A DNA stretch of 64,000 nucleotides, taken from NCBI GenBank assembly GCA_021799275.1, contig JAJZAT010000013.1:1-64000 (forward strand). Reading direction: 5' to 3'. The notes under the pieces were generated by a model that saw nothing but the letters and a program-made list of their open reading frames with translations, was not told where the DNA came from and did not search any database. This stretch comes from Bacillota bacterium (GTDB taxonomy: Bacteria; Bacillota; Sulfobacillia; JAJZYS01; JAJYTV01). This document shows positions 16,694 through 25,088 of this stretch, piece by piece (the first letter of the stretch is position 1; each line of letters starts with the position of its first letter). Made by a program: the position numbers and the translations under genes.

Positions 16694-16721
16694 AAAACGG
16701 CCCCGGCTCGCGCCGGGGCCG
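16694..16721 (-). terminator. intrinsic terminator of acsA
   Basis: Minus-strand hairpin CGGCCCCGG / CCGGGGCCG (16698-16706 with 16713-16721, six-base loop) followed by TTTT at 16697-16694. It begins 12 bases past the acetyl-CoA synthetase stop and separates it from the DUF3048 operon. Confidence 0.8.
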
Positions 16722-16732
16722 CTTCGACCCGC

Positions 16733-18763
16733 TCAGCTGTGCATGGTGCGGATGATGTCGACCGTCTCCGGGTTCGACAGCGTCGTGACATCGCCGACGT
16801 CGCCGGTGTTGTTCGAGATCGCGGCCAGGATGCGGCGCATGATCTTGCCGCTGCGCGTCTTCGGCAGATCCGGCACGATGTAGACCGCGCGCGGGCGCGC
16901 GATCGGGCCGATCTCCTTGGCGATCGCCTCGGAGACGCGCTTCCTGAGTTCCTCGGTCGGCTCGATCCCAGGCTGCAGCGACACGTAGATCTCCGGCATG
17001 ATGCCCTTGATCTGGTCCTTGGCGGCGACCACCGCGGCCTCCACCACCTCCGGCACGGTCAGGGCCGCGGACTCGAGTTCCTTGGTGCCGAGCCGGTGGC
17101 CGGCCACGTTGATCACGTCGTCGATGCGGCCGAGGATCCGGTAGTAGCCGTCCGGGGCCTGCATCGCGCCGTCGCCGGCCATGTACGGCCAGTCCCGCCA
17201 GTCCGTGCTCTTCGGGTCCTTGTTGTACTTGGCGAAGTAGGTGCGCACGAAGCGCTCAGGGTCCTTCCAGATCGTCTGGAAGATGCCCGGCCAGGGGTTT
17301 TGGATGCAGATGTTGCCCGCCTTGTTCGAGCCCGCCGGGATCTCGTTGCCTTCCTCGTCGTAGATGATCGGGTGGATCCCGGGCAGGGCCGGCCCGGCGC
17401 TCCCCGGCTTCATCGGGTCGACGGCCGGGACCGTCGTGCAGAGGAACCCGCCGGTCTCGGTCTGCCACCACGTGTCGACGATGGCAGCCTCGCCCTTGCC
17501 GACGTTCTCGTAGTACCACTTCCACACGTCCGGCTCGATCGGCTCGCCGACGGTCGTCATGTGCTTGAAGTGGAAGTCGTACTTCTCGGGATTGCCGCCG
17601 CCCGCCTTGCGCAGTGCGCGGATCGACGTCGGCGACGTGTGGAAGATGTTCACGCCGAGTTCCTCGGCGACCCGCCAGGGACGGCTGGCGTCCGGATAGG
17701 TCGGCGTGCCCTCGTAGATCACGCTCGAGGCGGCGAGCGCCAAGGGGCCGTACACGATGTAGGAGTGGCCGGTGATCCAGCCGATGTCGGCCATGCACCA
17801 GTAGACATCCTCGGGATGAATGTCCTGGATCATCTTCGAGGTCCATGCCGCATAGGACAGGTACCCGCCGGTGCCGTGCTGGGCGCCCTTGGGCCGGCCG
17901 GTGGAGCCGCTGGTGTACATGAGGAACAAGGGGTCCTCGGCGTTCATCGACTCCGGCTGCACCCGCTGGCCGCGATACTGGCCAAGGAGGTCCTGCACGA
18001 TGTAGTCCCGCCCGTCCACCAGCGGCGTCGGCGAGGAGTAGCGACCCGGGTAGCGTTGCCAGACGAGAATCTTCTTGAGGGTGTGGCCCATCGCCTGGGC
18101 CTCCTGGAACGCGATGTCCGCCTTCTCCTTGTGGTCCAGCAGGGCGCCGTTGCGGTAGTAGCTGTCCATCGTGACCAGCACGTCGCTCTCCGAGTCGACG
18201 ATGCGCTCGGCGCATGCCTTGCCGCTGAAGCCGGCGAACACCACGGAATGGATGGCGCCAAGGCGAGCGCACGCGAGCATCGCGACCGGCAGGTCGGGCG
18301 TCATCGGCATGTGGATCGTCACGCGGTCGCCGCGCTTCACCCCCGCGAAATCGCGCAAAAGCGCCGCGAACTCGTTGACCCGTACCCACAGCTCCCGGTA
18401 GGTGACGTGCTCGATCCGCTCATTCTCCGGCTCCGGCACGAAATGTATGGCGGTCTTGTTGCTGTACCGCGAAAGGTGGCGATCGATGCAGTTGTAGCTC
18501 GCGTTTAGCTTGCCGCCGACGAACCAGCGGTAGAACGGGGCGTTCGAGGTGTCGAGCGTCTTCTCCCAGTACTTGTCCCAGGTGAGAAGGTCCGCGAATT
18601 CCTTGAAGTACTCCGGGAAGTTCTGCAGGCTGAAGCGCTCGCGGATGCCCGGGTCGGTGAGATTCGCCTGCGCCACGAACGTGAGTGGCGGATGGAAATA
18701 GGACTCTTCTCCCCAGTGGACTGCGATTTCGGCTTCGCTGACGCCAGTTTGCTCCTCGCTCAA
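16733..18763 (-). CDS. acsA: acetyl-CoA synthetase (AMP-forming)
   Basis: Activates acetate with ATP and CoA to acetyl-CoA through acetyl-AMP. The 676-aa chain has the full ANL-family set: FYRWFVGGKLNASYNCIDRHL, the P-loop-like YTSGSTGRPKGAQHGTGGY near residue 280, WWQTETGG near residue 430, the hinge region MAGDGAMQAPDGYYRILGRIDDVINVAGHRLGT, and the acetylatable lysine in PKTRSGKIMRR. TTG 18763 follows AAGGGGG by 7 bases. Length and motifs indicate a functional enzyme. It stands alone between its terminator and a 310-base divergent region shared with the sedolisin gene. Fits growth on acetate or scavenging of acetate released by other steps. Confidence 0.95.
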   Translation of the reverse strand: MSEEQTGVSEAEIAVHWGEESYFHPPLTFVAQANLTDPGIRERFSLQNFPEYFKEFADLLTWDKYWEKTLDTSNAPFYRWFVGGKLNASYNCIDRHLSRYSNKTAIHFVPEPENERIEHVTYRELWVRVNEFAALLRDFAGVKRGDRVTIHMPMTPDLPVAMLACARLGAIHSVVFAGFSGKACAERIVDSESDVLVTMDSYYRNGALLDHKEKADIAFQEAQAMGHTLKKILVWQRYPGRYSSPTPLVDGRDYIVQDLLGQYRGQRVQPESMNAEDPLFLMYTSGSTGRPKGAQHGTGGYLSYAAWTSKMIQDIHPEDVYWCMADIGWITGHSYIVYGPLALAASSVIYEGTPTYPDASRPWRVAEELGVNIFHTSPTSIRALRKAGGGNPEKYDFHFKHMTTVGEPIEPDVWKWYYENVGKGEAAIVDTWWQTETGGFLCTTVPAVDPMKPGSAGPALPGIHPIIYDEEGNEIPAGSNKAGNICIQNPWPGIFQTIWKDPERFVRTYFAKYNKDPKSTDWRDWPYMAGDGAMQAPDGYYRILGRIDDVINVAGHRLGTKELESAALTVPEVVEAAVVAAKDQIKGIMPEIYVSLQPGIEPTEELRKRVSEAIAKEIGPIARPRAVYIVPDLPKTRSGKIMRRILAAISNNTGDVGDVTTLSNPETVDIIRTMHS

Positions 18764-19073
18764 GTGGAGACCCCCTTCTTATGAGACGGAGACCCGCCGA
18801 CGTATCGACTTGAGCCAGCCGTCGGCATCGCTGCCCGCCGGAATCCGACCGGGCGCGTCAAAGGGCCGCAACTGCCTCGGGGTGAATCCCGACTGTCGCC
18901 GCCTCTCACCTTCCTTCGCGCACCATTGTTTCTCCCTGTTCGCCAGACATCCTCTTTCCACCATATTGCGTTTACGTCTCCGAAGACTCCGCCCGCCAAG
19001 GCACGAGCCCGCTCCATCGCGGCAGAGCCTGCGATCAGGGCGAGGCCGTCCACCAACGAGAGGATGTGGATCC
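18764..19073. other. divergent intergenic region acsA/sedolisin (310 bases)
   Basis: No gene is supported here. On the minus (acsA) side GGGTCTCC occurs twice, 16-20 bases and 5-12 bases or so before the start, and a 7-base inverted repeat GCCGACG (18796-18802) with CGTCGGC (18820-18826) lies in the acsA leader. I looked for riboswitch cores and saw none that is complete. No strong -35/-10 pair was found for either direction. Confidence 0.4.
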
Positions 19074-20537
19074 ATGCTGCGCGTTCCGATCACCGGCCAT
19101 CTGCCGACCCGGCCCCTGCCCGACCTGACCAAGGCACCGTCCGATCGGCAGATCGAACTGGATATCGTTCTGAAGCACAGCGGCCAGGAGCTGCCGGGCG
19201 GCGCGGTCGCCGCCCTGATCCGGCATTGCGGCGACCATGGCCTGCGACGGCCCGTTCTCGATCCTGACGCAGGGGTGCTCGAGACTGGGGGGAGCGTGGG
19301 CGCCGTCGCCGCGGCGTTCGACGTGCCTATGCTGCAGGACGGGGAGGGTGGGCTCTGGCCTGGCCGGGAACCCAGTCTGCCGCGTTCCCTGGCGGCCGAG
19401 GTGGCCGCTGTGGTCGGTCTGAGCTGGGAGCGGCCGGCACCTCGCCCAAGGTGCCATCCAGGCCCGGAGCAGCAGGCGGGAACCTTCGCAGGTTACAGGC
19501 CCTCGGACATCGCCCGGGCCTACGGCTACGCTGCGCTCCCTGCGGCGGGCCCCGCCCGCAAGGCGGTGCTGCTCGAGTTCTCGTCCGGCTTCCGCCAGGC
19601 GGACCTGGACCTCTTCTGCCACGAGATGGGCCTGCCGCGGCTCGTGCCCACCATCCTGCGCGTCGACCGGGGACAGCTCGACGCCGGCAACGAGCCCCAG
19701 GACGTCGAGGCCACGCTCGACCTCGAGTGGCTTTGGGCAGCCGCCCAGGGCGGAGTGGTCTATTTTGTCGAGTCGCCCGCCGGCACGACGAACGCCTCCT
19801 TCGCCGTGCACGTGATCGACGCTCTGCGCAAGGCCTTGTCCCTGGGGCCGGACGTCCTTTCGGTCAGCTACGGCGATGGCGAACTCTTCCTGCCGCCCGC
19901 GGTTCTGAAGGCGACGGATCTCCTGCTGGAGCGCCTGCTCTCGGCCGGCGCGGACACCTTCATCGCCTCCGGCGACCAGGGCGCTGCCGGCACCGCCGCT
20001 CCTCTGGCCCCCGCGACACGCCAGGTGGACTTCCCAGCCTCCTGCCCGCACGCCATCGCCGTCGGTGGAACCCACCTCGTACTGGGAGGTTCAGGTCTCG
20101 CGGAGACGGGCTGGACCGACACCGACCAGAACGGCGCGAGCGGTGGCGGCTTCAGCGCGGTCTTCCCCGCAACCGCCGCCCAAGAGCCTTTCCTGCCGGT
20201 CGGGGCGACGGGCCGCGGCGTCCCCGACATCGCCCTCGACGCGGACCCGCTGACAGGCTACCAGGTGGTGTTCCGGGCAGAGATCACGGTCGTGGGCGGC
20301 ACGTCGGTCGCTGCTCCCGTGGCCGCCGGAGCCAGCCTGCGGCTACGCGAGGCGCTCGGCGGCGGCACGTTCTGGTCCAGGATCTACAGCCTGCCGATGG
20401 ATGCCTTCCGCGACATCCTCGCGGGCGACAACAGCTACGGAGGCGTCCAGGGCTACTCTTGCGGTCCCGGTTGGGATCCCGTCACGGGGCGCGGCGCCCC
20501 TCTCTTCTCCGAGATCCTGCGTGCCCTGGGCGGCTGA
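19074..20537 (+). CDS. sedolisin (S53) serine-carboxyl protease
   Basis: Acid protease of the sedolisin/kumamolisin family. In 487 aa I see a short prodomain (about 1-130), then the catalytic domain starting near AGYRPSDIARAYGY. The triad is present: Glu212 and Asp216 in VEATLDLEW and Ser411 in GGTSVAAP, with the oxyanion Asp301 in IASGDQGAAG; the C-terminal calcium-site region DILAGDNSYGG...GWDPVTGRGAP is intact. The prodomain is shorter than the usual 170-190 residues and there is no signal peptide, so the route of export, or an intracellular role, is unclear. ATG 19074 follows GAGAGGA. Divergent from acsA. Family members work at acid pH, a hint about habitat. Confidence 0.88.
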   Translation: MLRVPITGHLPTRPLPDLTKAPSDRQIELDIVLKHSGQELPGGAVAALIRHCGDHGLRRPVLDPDAGVLETGGSVGAVAAAFDVPMLQDGEGGLWPGREPSLPRSLAAEVAAVVGLSWERPAPRPRCHPGPEQQAGTFAGYRPSDIARAYGYAALPAAGPARKAVLLEFSSGFRQADLDLFCHEMGLPRLVPTILRVDRGQLDAGNEPQDVEATLDLEWLWAAAQGGVVYFVESPAGTTNASFAVHVIDALRKALSLGPDVLSVSYGDGELFLPPAVLKATDLLLERLLSAGADTFIASGDQGAAGTAAPLAPATRQVDFPASCPHAIAVGGTHLVLGGSGLAETGWTDTDQNGASGGGFSAVFPATAAQEPFLPVGATGRGVPDIALDADPLTGYQVVFRAEITVVGGTSVAAPVAAGASLRLREALGGGTFWSRIYSLPMDAFRDILAGDNSYGGVQGYSCGPGWDPVTGRGAPLFSEILRALGG

Positions 20538-20540
20538 AAC

Positions 20541-20569
20541 TTTACTTGCCCACCCGGGCGGCGTATGCT
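20541..20569 (+). promoter_or_regulatory. sigma-A-like promoter for the Old Yellow Enzyme gene
   Basis: TTTACT (20541-20546) and TATGCT (20564-20569) are separated by exactly 17 bases and lie 26 bases before the ATG at 20595, directly after the sedolisin stop. Both hexamers match the vegetative consensus at most positions, so the gene probably has its own promoter. Confidence 0.6.
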
Positions 20570-20594
20570 GTCGCGCGTGGGAGGAATCGACCAA

Positions 20595-21611
20595 ATGCAC
20601 CTCTTCGACACTTTTTGCCAGCGCGGTCTCACCCTGCGCAACCGCATCGTCATGTCCCCGATGTGCCAGTACTCCGCCAGGGAGGACGGCACGATCACGG
20701 ACTGGCACCTGGTCCACTACGGTGCCCGCGCTGTCGGCGGCGTAGGCGCCATCATCGTCGAGATGAGCCAGGTGGCACCCGAAGGGCGCCTGAGCCCGGG
20801 CGACGTCGGCATCTGGGACGACGCGCAGGTCCCGGGCCTGCGCCACCTCGTCGAGTTCGTCCACGCCTACGGCGCAAAGATCGGCATCCAGCTCGGACAC
20901 GCGGGCCGCAAGGCCGACCCCGTGTACGACGCCGTCGGCCCCTCGGCGATCGCGTTCTCCGATCACTACCGCGTGCCCGAGGCCCTGGACCTCGCCGGCA
21001 TCGCCAGCATACGCGACGCCTACGTCGCGGCGGCTCGCCGCGCAGACGCCGCCGGTTTCGACTTCGTCGAACTGCACGGCGCCCACGGCTATCTCCTGCA
21101 CCAGTTCCTCTCTCCGCTCAGCAACCAGCGCACGGACGGCTACGGCGGCGACCTCAAGGGACGCCAGCGCCTGATGCTCGAGGTGGCCGAAGACGTCCGC
21201 TCCGCGCTGCCGGAGGAAAAACCCGTCTGGGCCAGACTCTCGATGCACGAGATCGGCGCTCCGGGCGGCTATCAGGTCGCGGATACGCTGGCGGTGGCGA
21301 AGGAGTTGCGGCTGCGCGGCGTCGACCTGATCGACTGCAGCACCGGCGGCAACGCCCAGACGGCCGAGGACGAGACACCAGGCTTCCGCCTGCCGCTCTC
21401 GGCGGCGGTGCGCGCCGCAGGCGTCCCGGCGATGCCGGTCGGCTGCATGGACCATGCGGCGCTCGCCGACGCCGCGGTCCTGAGCGGGCAGGCAGACCTC
21501 GTCTGCATCGCGCGCGGCCTCCTGCGCGACCCGCACTGGGCCCTGAGGGCCGAGCGCGAGCTCGACCTAGCGGCGACACCGCCGCGACAGTACCGCCGTG
21601 CCTACCTGTAA
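20595..21611 (+). CDS. Old Yellow Enzyme family oxidoreductase (YqjM-like)
   Basis: FMN enzyme that reduces activated C=C bonds with NAD(P)H. At 338 aa it has the same length as B. subtilis YqjM. Visible residues: the redox-tuning Cys24 in SPMCQYSA (YqjM class), the substrate His pair in HGAHGYLLHQFLSP, NQRTDGYGGDLKGR, and the FMN phosphate loop GCMDHAALADAAVLSGQADLVCIARGLLRDP. ATG 20595 has GGGAGG upstream and gives the natural N-terminus HLFDTFCQRGLTLRNRI. Likely role: stress or xenobiotic enone/nitro reduction; the physiological substrate is unknown. Preceded by its own promoter and followed by a HAD phosphatase gene 55 bases later. Confidence 0.92.
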   Translation: MHLFDTFCQRGLTLRNRIVMSPMCQYSAREDGTITDWHLVHYGARAVGGVGAIIVEMSQVAPEGRLSPGDVGIWDDAQVPGLRHLVEFVHAYGAKIGIQLGHAGRKADPVYDAVGPSAIAFSDHYRVPEALDLAGIASIRDAYVAAARRADAAGFDFVELHGAHGYLLHQFLSPLSNQRTDGYGGDLKGRQRLMLEVAEDVRSALPEEKPVWARLSMHEIGAPGGYQVADTLAVAKELRLRGVDLIDCSTGGNAQTAEDETPGFRLPLSAAVRAAGVPAMPVGCMDHAALADAAVLSGQADLVCIARGLLRDPHWALRAERELDLAATPPRQYRRAYL

Positions 21612-21666
21612 CCGTTAACCGGACGGGCACCACCGTCCGCCGATCCTCGCATGAGGAGGTGCGCTC

Positions 21667-22344
21667 CTGCGCGTCGCGTTCTTCGATCTCGACCGTACCC
21701 TGATCGACGGCTACGCGTACGCGCGCCTTCTGCGGCCGCTCTGGCGCCACCGTGTGCGCCGGAGCGGTCTCATGCTGCTGCTCGGGCGTCTTGTGCTGTC
21801 CCGTCTGACGCCCAGTACCGCCCTCAGCAGCTGGTGGCCGAAGGCATTCGCCCATTACCTCGGCGGCCTCGACCCTGACAAGCTCCAGTCCTTCGCCGAG
21901 GAGGCCGCGCAGGCGGTGGCGGCCGAGGTGCGGCCGCAGATGCGGGAGGCCTTGGCCGCCGAGCGTGACCGCGGCGCGGAGATCTGGCTCGTCAGCGCCA
22001 CCGTCGACCTGCTTGCGGACGCGGTGGCGAAGGCTTTCGGATTCGATGCCTGCGTCGCGACCCGCCTGGGCATGGCGGATGGGCGCTACGATGGCACCCT
22101 GGACGGTCCCGTCTGCCGGAGCGGCGAAAAGCTGCGGCGGGTGCAGGCAAGGCTTAGGGAGCTCGGACTCGACGCCGAGTGGCCGGCCTGCAGCTATTAC
22201 GCGGACGGCTACGAGGACCTTCCGCTGCTGGAGGCGGTGGGGCATCCGGTGGCGGTGCGTCCCGACGAGCGCCTCTTTGCGGTTGCGACGGCGCGCGGAT
22301 ACCCTGTCGTTGGTCCCAGACGCGGGCATCGCGCAGGCGGCTGA
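21667..22344 (+). CDS. HAD-IB family phosphatase with apparent CTG start
   Basis: SerB-like HAD hydrolase of 225 aa. Motif I (FFDLDRTLI) lies only 6 codons in; motif II is the Ser of WLVSATVDLLADAVA, the Lys of motif III falls in RSGEKLRRVQ, and motif IV is YADGYEDLPLLEAVG. In this frame a TGA at 21652-21654 is followed by no ATG, GTG or TTG before motif I, while CTG 21667 stands 7 bases after a perfect AGGAGGT (21654-21660). The first standard start (ATG 21754) would remove motif I and the enzyme would be dead. So CTG initiation is the simplest reading. Substrate (phosphoserine, phospholipid or other) cannot be told. Convergent with lutC, 8 bases apart. Confidence 0.82.
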   Translation: MRVAFFDLDRTLIDGYAYARLLRPLWRHRVRRSGLMLLLGRLVLSRLTPSTALSSWWPKAFAHYLGGLDPDKLQSFAEEAAQAVAAEVRPQMREALAAERDRGAEIWLVSATVDLLADAVAKAFGFDACVATRLGMADGRYDGTLDGPVCRSGEKLRRVQARLRELGLDAEWPACSYYADGYEDLPLLEAVGHPVAVRPDERLFAVATARGYPVVGPRRGHRAGG

Positions 22345-22352
22345 CACTTCCG

Positions 22353-22946
22353 TCAGCCGACGCCCTCTCCATCGTCCCAGACCAGCACCAGCACGTCGCC
22401 CGGGCCGTGCACGCCGATCGAGAGGTCGTTCTCGATATCGGCCGAACGGCTTGGGCCGCTGACGATGGCAAGCGAGCCGCCGGTCGGAGGATGCTCGAGG
22501 TAGTCCGCGAGGTCCCAGACGATGCGGGACGCCGACACCAGGACCGCGATGCGGGGCGGCACGAGTGTCGCCGTGAGCGGCGACGCCGGGCGACGCACGA
22601 AGCACATGCTGCCGGTGCGGGCCAGGGCGCCGTCCGCCAGGGCAACGCCCCAGTCGGCGGCGAAGGGCTCCTCGACCATCACCGCTTCGAGGTCGGCGCT
22701 GAGGGCGAGAACCGGCTCCTCGCCGCCGCGCAGGACGGTCCCCTGCCCCACTTCCTGCAGCAGGGTTCGCCGCAGCTCCGCAAGGCTGCCCAGGGCAACG
22801 CGGCAGCCTGCCTTGGCAGCCATCTCCCTGAAGGCCCGCACGAGGTCCGCAGGGGGAGACGGCAGTTCGGGTGCCGCCTGCTCCGCTGGCAGGTGGCTAC
22901 CCGCCGGACGACTGCGCAGCCGCTCGAGAAACTCCTCGCGCCTCAC
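22353..22946 (-). CDS. lutC: lactate utilization protein LutC (LUD domain)
   Basis: Third component of the LutABC system that oxidises L-lactate to pyruvate in Bacillota. The 197-aa chain is a single LUD domain ending GTRTGSMCF-type block (here ADGALARTGSMCF), LVPPRIAVLVSASRIVWDLADYL, and the strongly conserved SGPSRSADIENDLSIGVHGPGDVLVLV. GTG 22946 overlaps the lutA stop (GTGA), so the genes are translationally coupled; longer reading frames upstream run antisense to lutA homology and are not real. Gene order here is lutB-lutA-lutC rather than the A-B-C of B. subtilis. LutC has no metal motif and its mechanistic part is not known. Confidence 0.9.
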   Translation of the reverse strand: MRREEFLERLRSRPAGSHLPAEQAAPELPSPPADLVRAFREMAAKAGCRVALGSLAELRRTLLQEVGQGTVLRGGEEPVLALSADLEAVMVEEPFAADWGVALADGALARTGSMCFVRRPASPLTATLVPPRIAVLVSASRIVWDLADYLEHPPTGGSLAIVSGPSRSADIENDLSIGVHGPGDVLVLVWDDGEGVG

Positions 22947-23662
22947 TTGCCCACCCCCGCCCGATCGAGCAGCACGCTGAGGTGCATCGGCTCGGGGCGC
23001 TTGCCGCCCTTGGCGGCGATCCGGCCGCCAAGCTGCATCAGGCAGCCCTGGTCGCTCGCGACCAGGATGTCGGGCTCGGGGCTGCCGAGGTCCTGCAGCT
23101 TCTCGTCCGCCATGGCGATCGAGAGCTCCGGGAAGTGGACGGCGAAGGTGCCGCCGAAGCCGCAGCAGAGCTGCGGCTCGCGAAAGGTGAGGAGTTCGAG
23201 GCCCTCGATGCCGGAGAGGAGTTCCTTGGCGCGGTCCCCTTGGTGCAGCCAGTGCGAGAGGTGGCAGGACTCGTGGTAGATCGCCTTGGCGTCGAAGTGC
23301 CCTTTCGGTGCCCTGAGGCCCTCGACGTCGAGCAGGAACTGGCTCATCTCGTAGGTGTGCTCCGCGAGCCGGCGCGCTTCGCCGTCCTCGCCGAAGAACT
23401 GCGCAAGGCCGTGCCGCAGCATGGCGACGCAGGAGCCCGACGGCGCCACCACCGCCTCGCTTCCTCGGAACTTGTCGAGGTAGGCCGCGATGAACGGCTT
23501 GGCCTCCTCCTGGAAGCCGCTGTTGTAGGCTGGCTGACCGCAACAGCTCTGCTCCGGCAGCTCGATTTCGTGGCCGAGCCGCCGCAAGACCCGTGCCGTC
23601 GAGAGCACCGCCTGCTGCGCGAAGAGGTCGCCAAGACACGTGGTGAAGAGTCTGACGCGCAC
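22943..23662 (-). CDS. lutA: lactate utilization protein LutA (CCG-domain heterodisulfide-type subunit)
   Basis: Iron-sulfur oxidoreductase subunit of LutABC with two cysteine-rich CCG domains: ELPEQSCCGQPAYNSG near residue 40 and LTFREPQLCCGFGGTFAVHFPELS near residue 165, plus APSGSCVAM and YHESCHLSHW that complete each cluster site. These bind the non-cubane [4Fe-4S] clusters seen in heterodisulfide-reductase-type proteins. The 239-aa length is normal. GTG 23662 lies two bases after the lutB stop, with AGAGGCGG just upstream. Acts with LutB and LutC to pass lactate electrons to the respiratory chain. Confidence 0.92.
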   Translation of the reverse strand: MRVRLFTTCLGDLFAQQAVLSTARVLRRLGHEIELPEQSCCGQPAYNSGFQEEAKPFIAAYLDKFRGSEAVVAPSGSCVAMLRHGLAQFFGEDGEARRLAEHTYEMSQFLLDVEGLRAPKGHFDAKAIYHESCHLSHWLHQGDRAKELLSGIEGLELLTFREPQLCCGFGGTFAVHFPELSIAMADEKLQDLGSPEPDILVASDQGCLMQLGGRIAAKGGKRPEPMHLSVLLDRAGVGK

Positions 23663-23663
23663 G

Positions 23664-25049
23664 CTACCGCCTCTCTTCGATCAGTCCTTCACGCCGCAAG
23701 AGCTCTCCGACGCGTACCGTCGCGACGGGCGGCAGACGCCGACCCGAGGTCCACGCCCTGAGCTGCGGCACGCCGCCGCCTACGCGCAGGGCGCCGCGCA
23801 TCAGGCCGCGCACCAGCCGGTAGCGCCTGGGCGGCGTCCAGGCACGCCGCAAGGCCCGGAACGCCGCATGCTCCGACGGAAAGGCAACCCCGCGCGCCAC
23901 CGCCCTGGCCCGCAAGGCCACCAGATGCTCGTGCAGGTGGATGCCCACGGGACAGACGTCCGAGCATGCCCCGCACAACGAGCTCAGGAAGGGAAGCGCC
24001 TGCGCTGCAGGATCGGGGCGCAGGAGCGGTGTCAGGACGGCGCCGATCGGACCCGAGTAGACGGAGCCGTAGGCGTGTCCGCCGGTCTGTCGGTAGACCG
24101 GGCAGATGTCGAGGCAGGCGCCGCAGCGGATACAGGCCAGAACCTCCTCGTAAGGGCCGCCGAGGATCTCGCTGCGCCCGGCGTCCATCAGGACGACGTG
24201 CACCTCCCGCGGCCCTTCCTCGCCATCCTTCGCCGGTCCGCGCACGATCGAGACATAGCTCGTGATCAGCTGGCCGGTCGCCGCCACCGGCAGGATGCGC
24301 AGGGCGTCGGCCATGTCCGAGAAGCTGCGCACCAGCTTCTCGACCCCTACGAGCGCGACGTGCACCTTGGGCAGCGTCGTGCACATGCGCCCGTTGCCCT
24401 CGTTGGTCACGAGCACCACGGCGCCCTCGCTGGCAACCAGGAAGTTGCCGCCCGAGATGCCGAGGTCCGCCTCCCGGAACTCCTCCCGCAGGCGCTCGCG
24501 CGCGAACGAGGTCAGGGAGGGCGTGTCCTTCGCGATCTCCCGGCCGGCCTCGCGGCTGAAGAGGCCCGCGATCTCGTCGCGCGCCATATGGAGGCACGGC
24601 GCCACGATGTGCGACGGCCTCTGGCCCGCGAGCTGGACGATGTACTCGCCGAGGTCGGTCTCGAGCACCTGCATGCCTTCGGCTGCCAGGTGCCGGTTGA
24701 GCTCGACCTCTTCCGTCGCCATGGACTTGGACTTCACGATGCGCCTGGCGTCGTGGCGCTTCGCGATCTCGGCGACGATCGCCACGGCCTCGGCCGCATC
24801 GGCCGCCGTGTGCACGATGATGCCATGGCGCTCCGCCTCTGCGATGAACTGCTCCGCAAGATCCGCGAGGCCCCGGACCGACCGCAGGCGCGCCGCCCTG
24901 GCCCGGGCCTTGTAAAGAGCCCTGAGCTCCGGCGACAGCGCGGCGAGGGCGGCGTAGCTGTGGCGGTCCACCGAACGCGCCACCGCCTCGTGCAGGCCAC
25001 GGTTCGCCACCGCCTGCGCCACCTGGCCGGCGAGTTCCTGCGTTTCCAT
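23664..25049 (-). CDS. lutB: lactate utilization iron-sulfur protein LutB
   Basis: 461-aa component with an N-terminal LUD domain (residues about 60-290: KSKSMATEEVELNRHL, LGISGGNFLVASEGAVVLVTNEGNGRM) followed by a ferredoxin-like region with two cluster motifs, CIRCGACLDICPVY and CGACSDVCPVGI. This arrangement matches LutB of B. subtilis. ATG 25049 is preferred over the in-frame TTG at 25070, because that TTG lies inside the GGAGGAGG that serves as ribosome site. First gene of lutB-lutA-lutC; a decayed HAD gene lies upstream. Electron carrier between lactate oxidation and quinone; enables growth on lactate. Confidence 0.93.
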   Translation of the reverse strand: METQELAGQVAQAVANRGLHEAVARSVDRHSYAALAALSPELRALYKARARAARLRSVRGLADLAEQFIAEAERHGIIVHTAADAAEAVAIVAEIAKRHDARRIVKSKSMATEEVELNRHLAAEGMQVLETDLGEYIVQLAGQRPSHIVAPCLHMARDEIAGLFSREAGREIAKDTPSLTSFARERLREEFREADLGISGGNFLVASEGAVVLVTNEGNGRMCTTLPKVHVALVGVEKLVRSFSDMADALRILPVAATGQLITSYVSIVRGPAKDGEEGPREVHVVLMDAGRSEILGGPYEEVLACIRCGACLDICPVYRQTGGHAYGSVYSGPIGAVLTPLLRPDPAAQALPFLSSLCGACSDVCPVGIHLHEHLVALRARAVARGVAFPSEHAAFRALRRAWTPPRRYRLVRGLMRGALRVGGGVPQLRAWTSGRRLPPVATVRVGELLRREGLIEERR

Positions 25050-25088
25050 GCGCCTGGCCTCCTCCTGCAAGCTAAGGGCGCAGCGTGG

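Noticed and set aside
18860-18905. GGGGTGAATCCCGAC resembling a piece of the cobalamin riboswitch
   Set aside because: Other required core elements are absent in order; it is an ordinary short inverted repeat.
18930-18955. CTGGCGAACA on the minus strand in the acsA leader, similar to part of the ZTP (pfl) riboswitch
   Set aside because: The second conserved block with CCGCCTGGGC is missing and acs is not a typical target.
19451-21703. 750-codon plus-strand frame across sedolisin and the Old Yellow Enzyme
   Set aside because: Arg/Pro/Gly-rich shadow in another frame of two well-supported genes.
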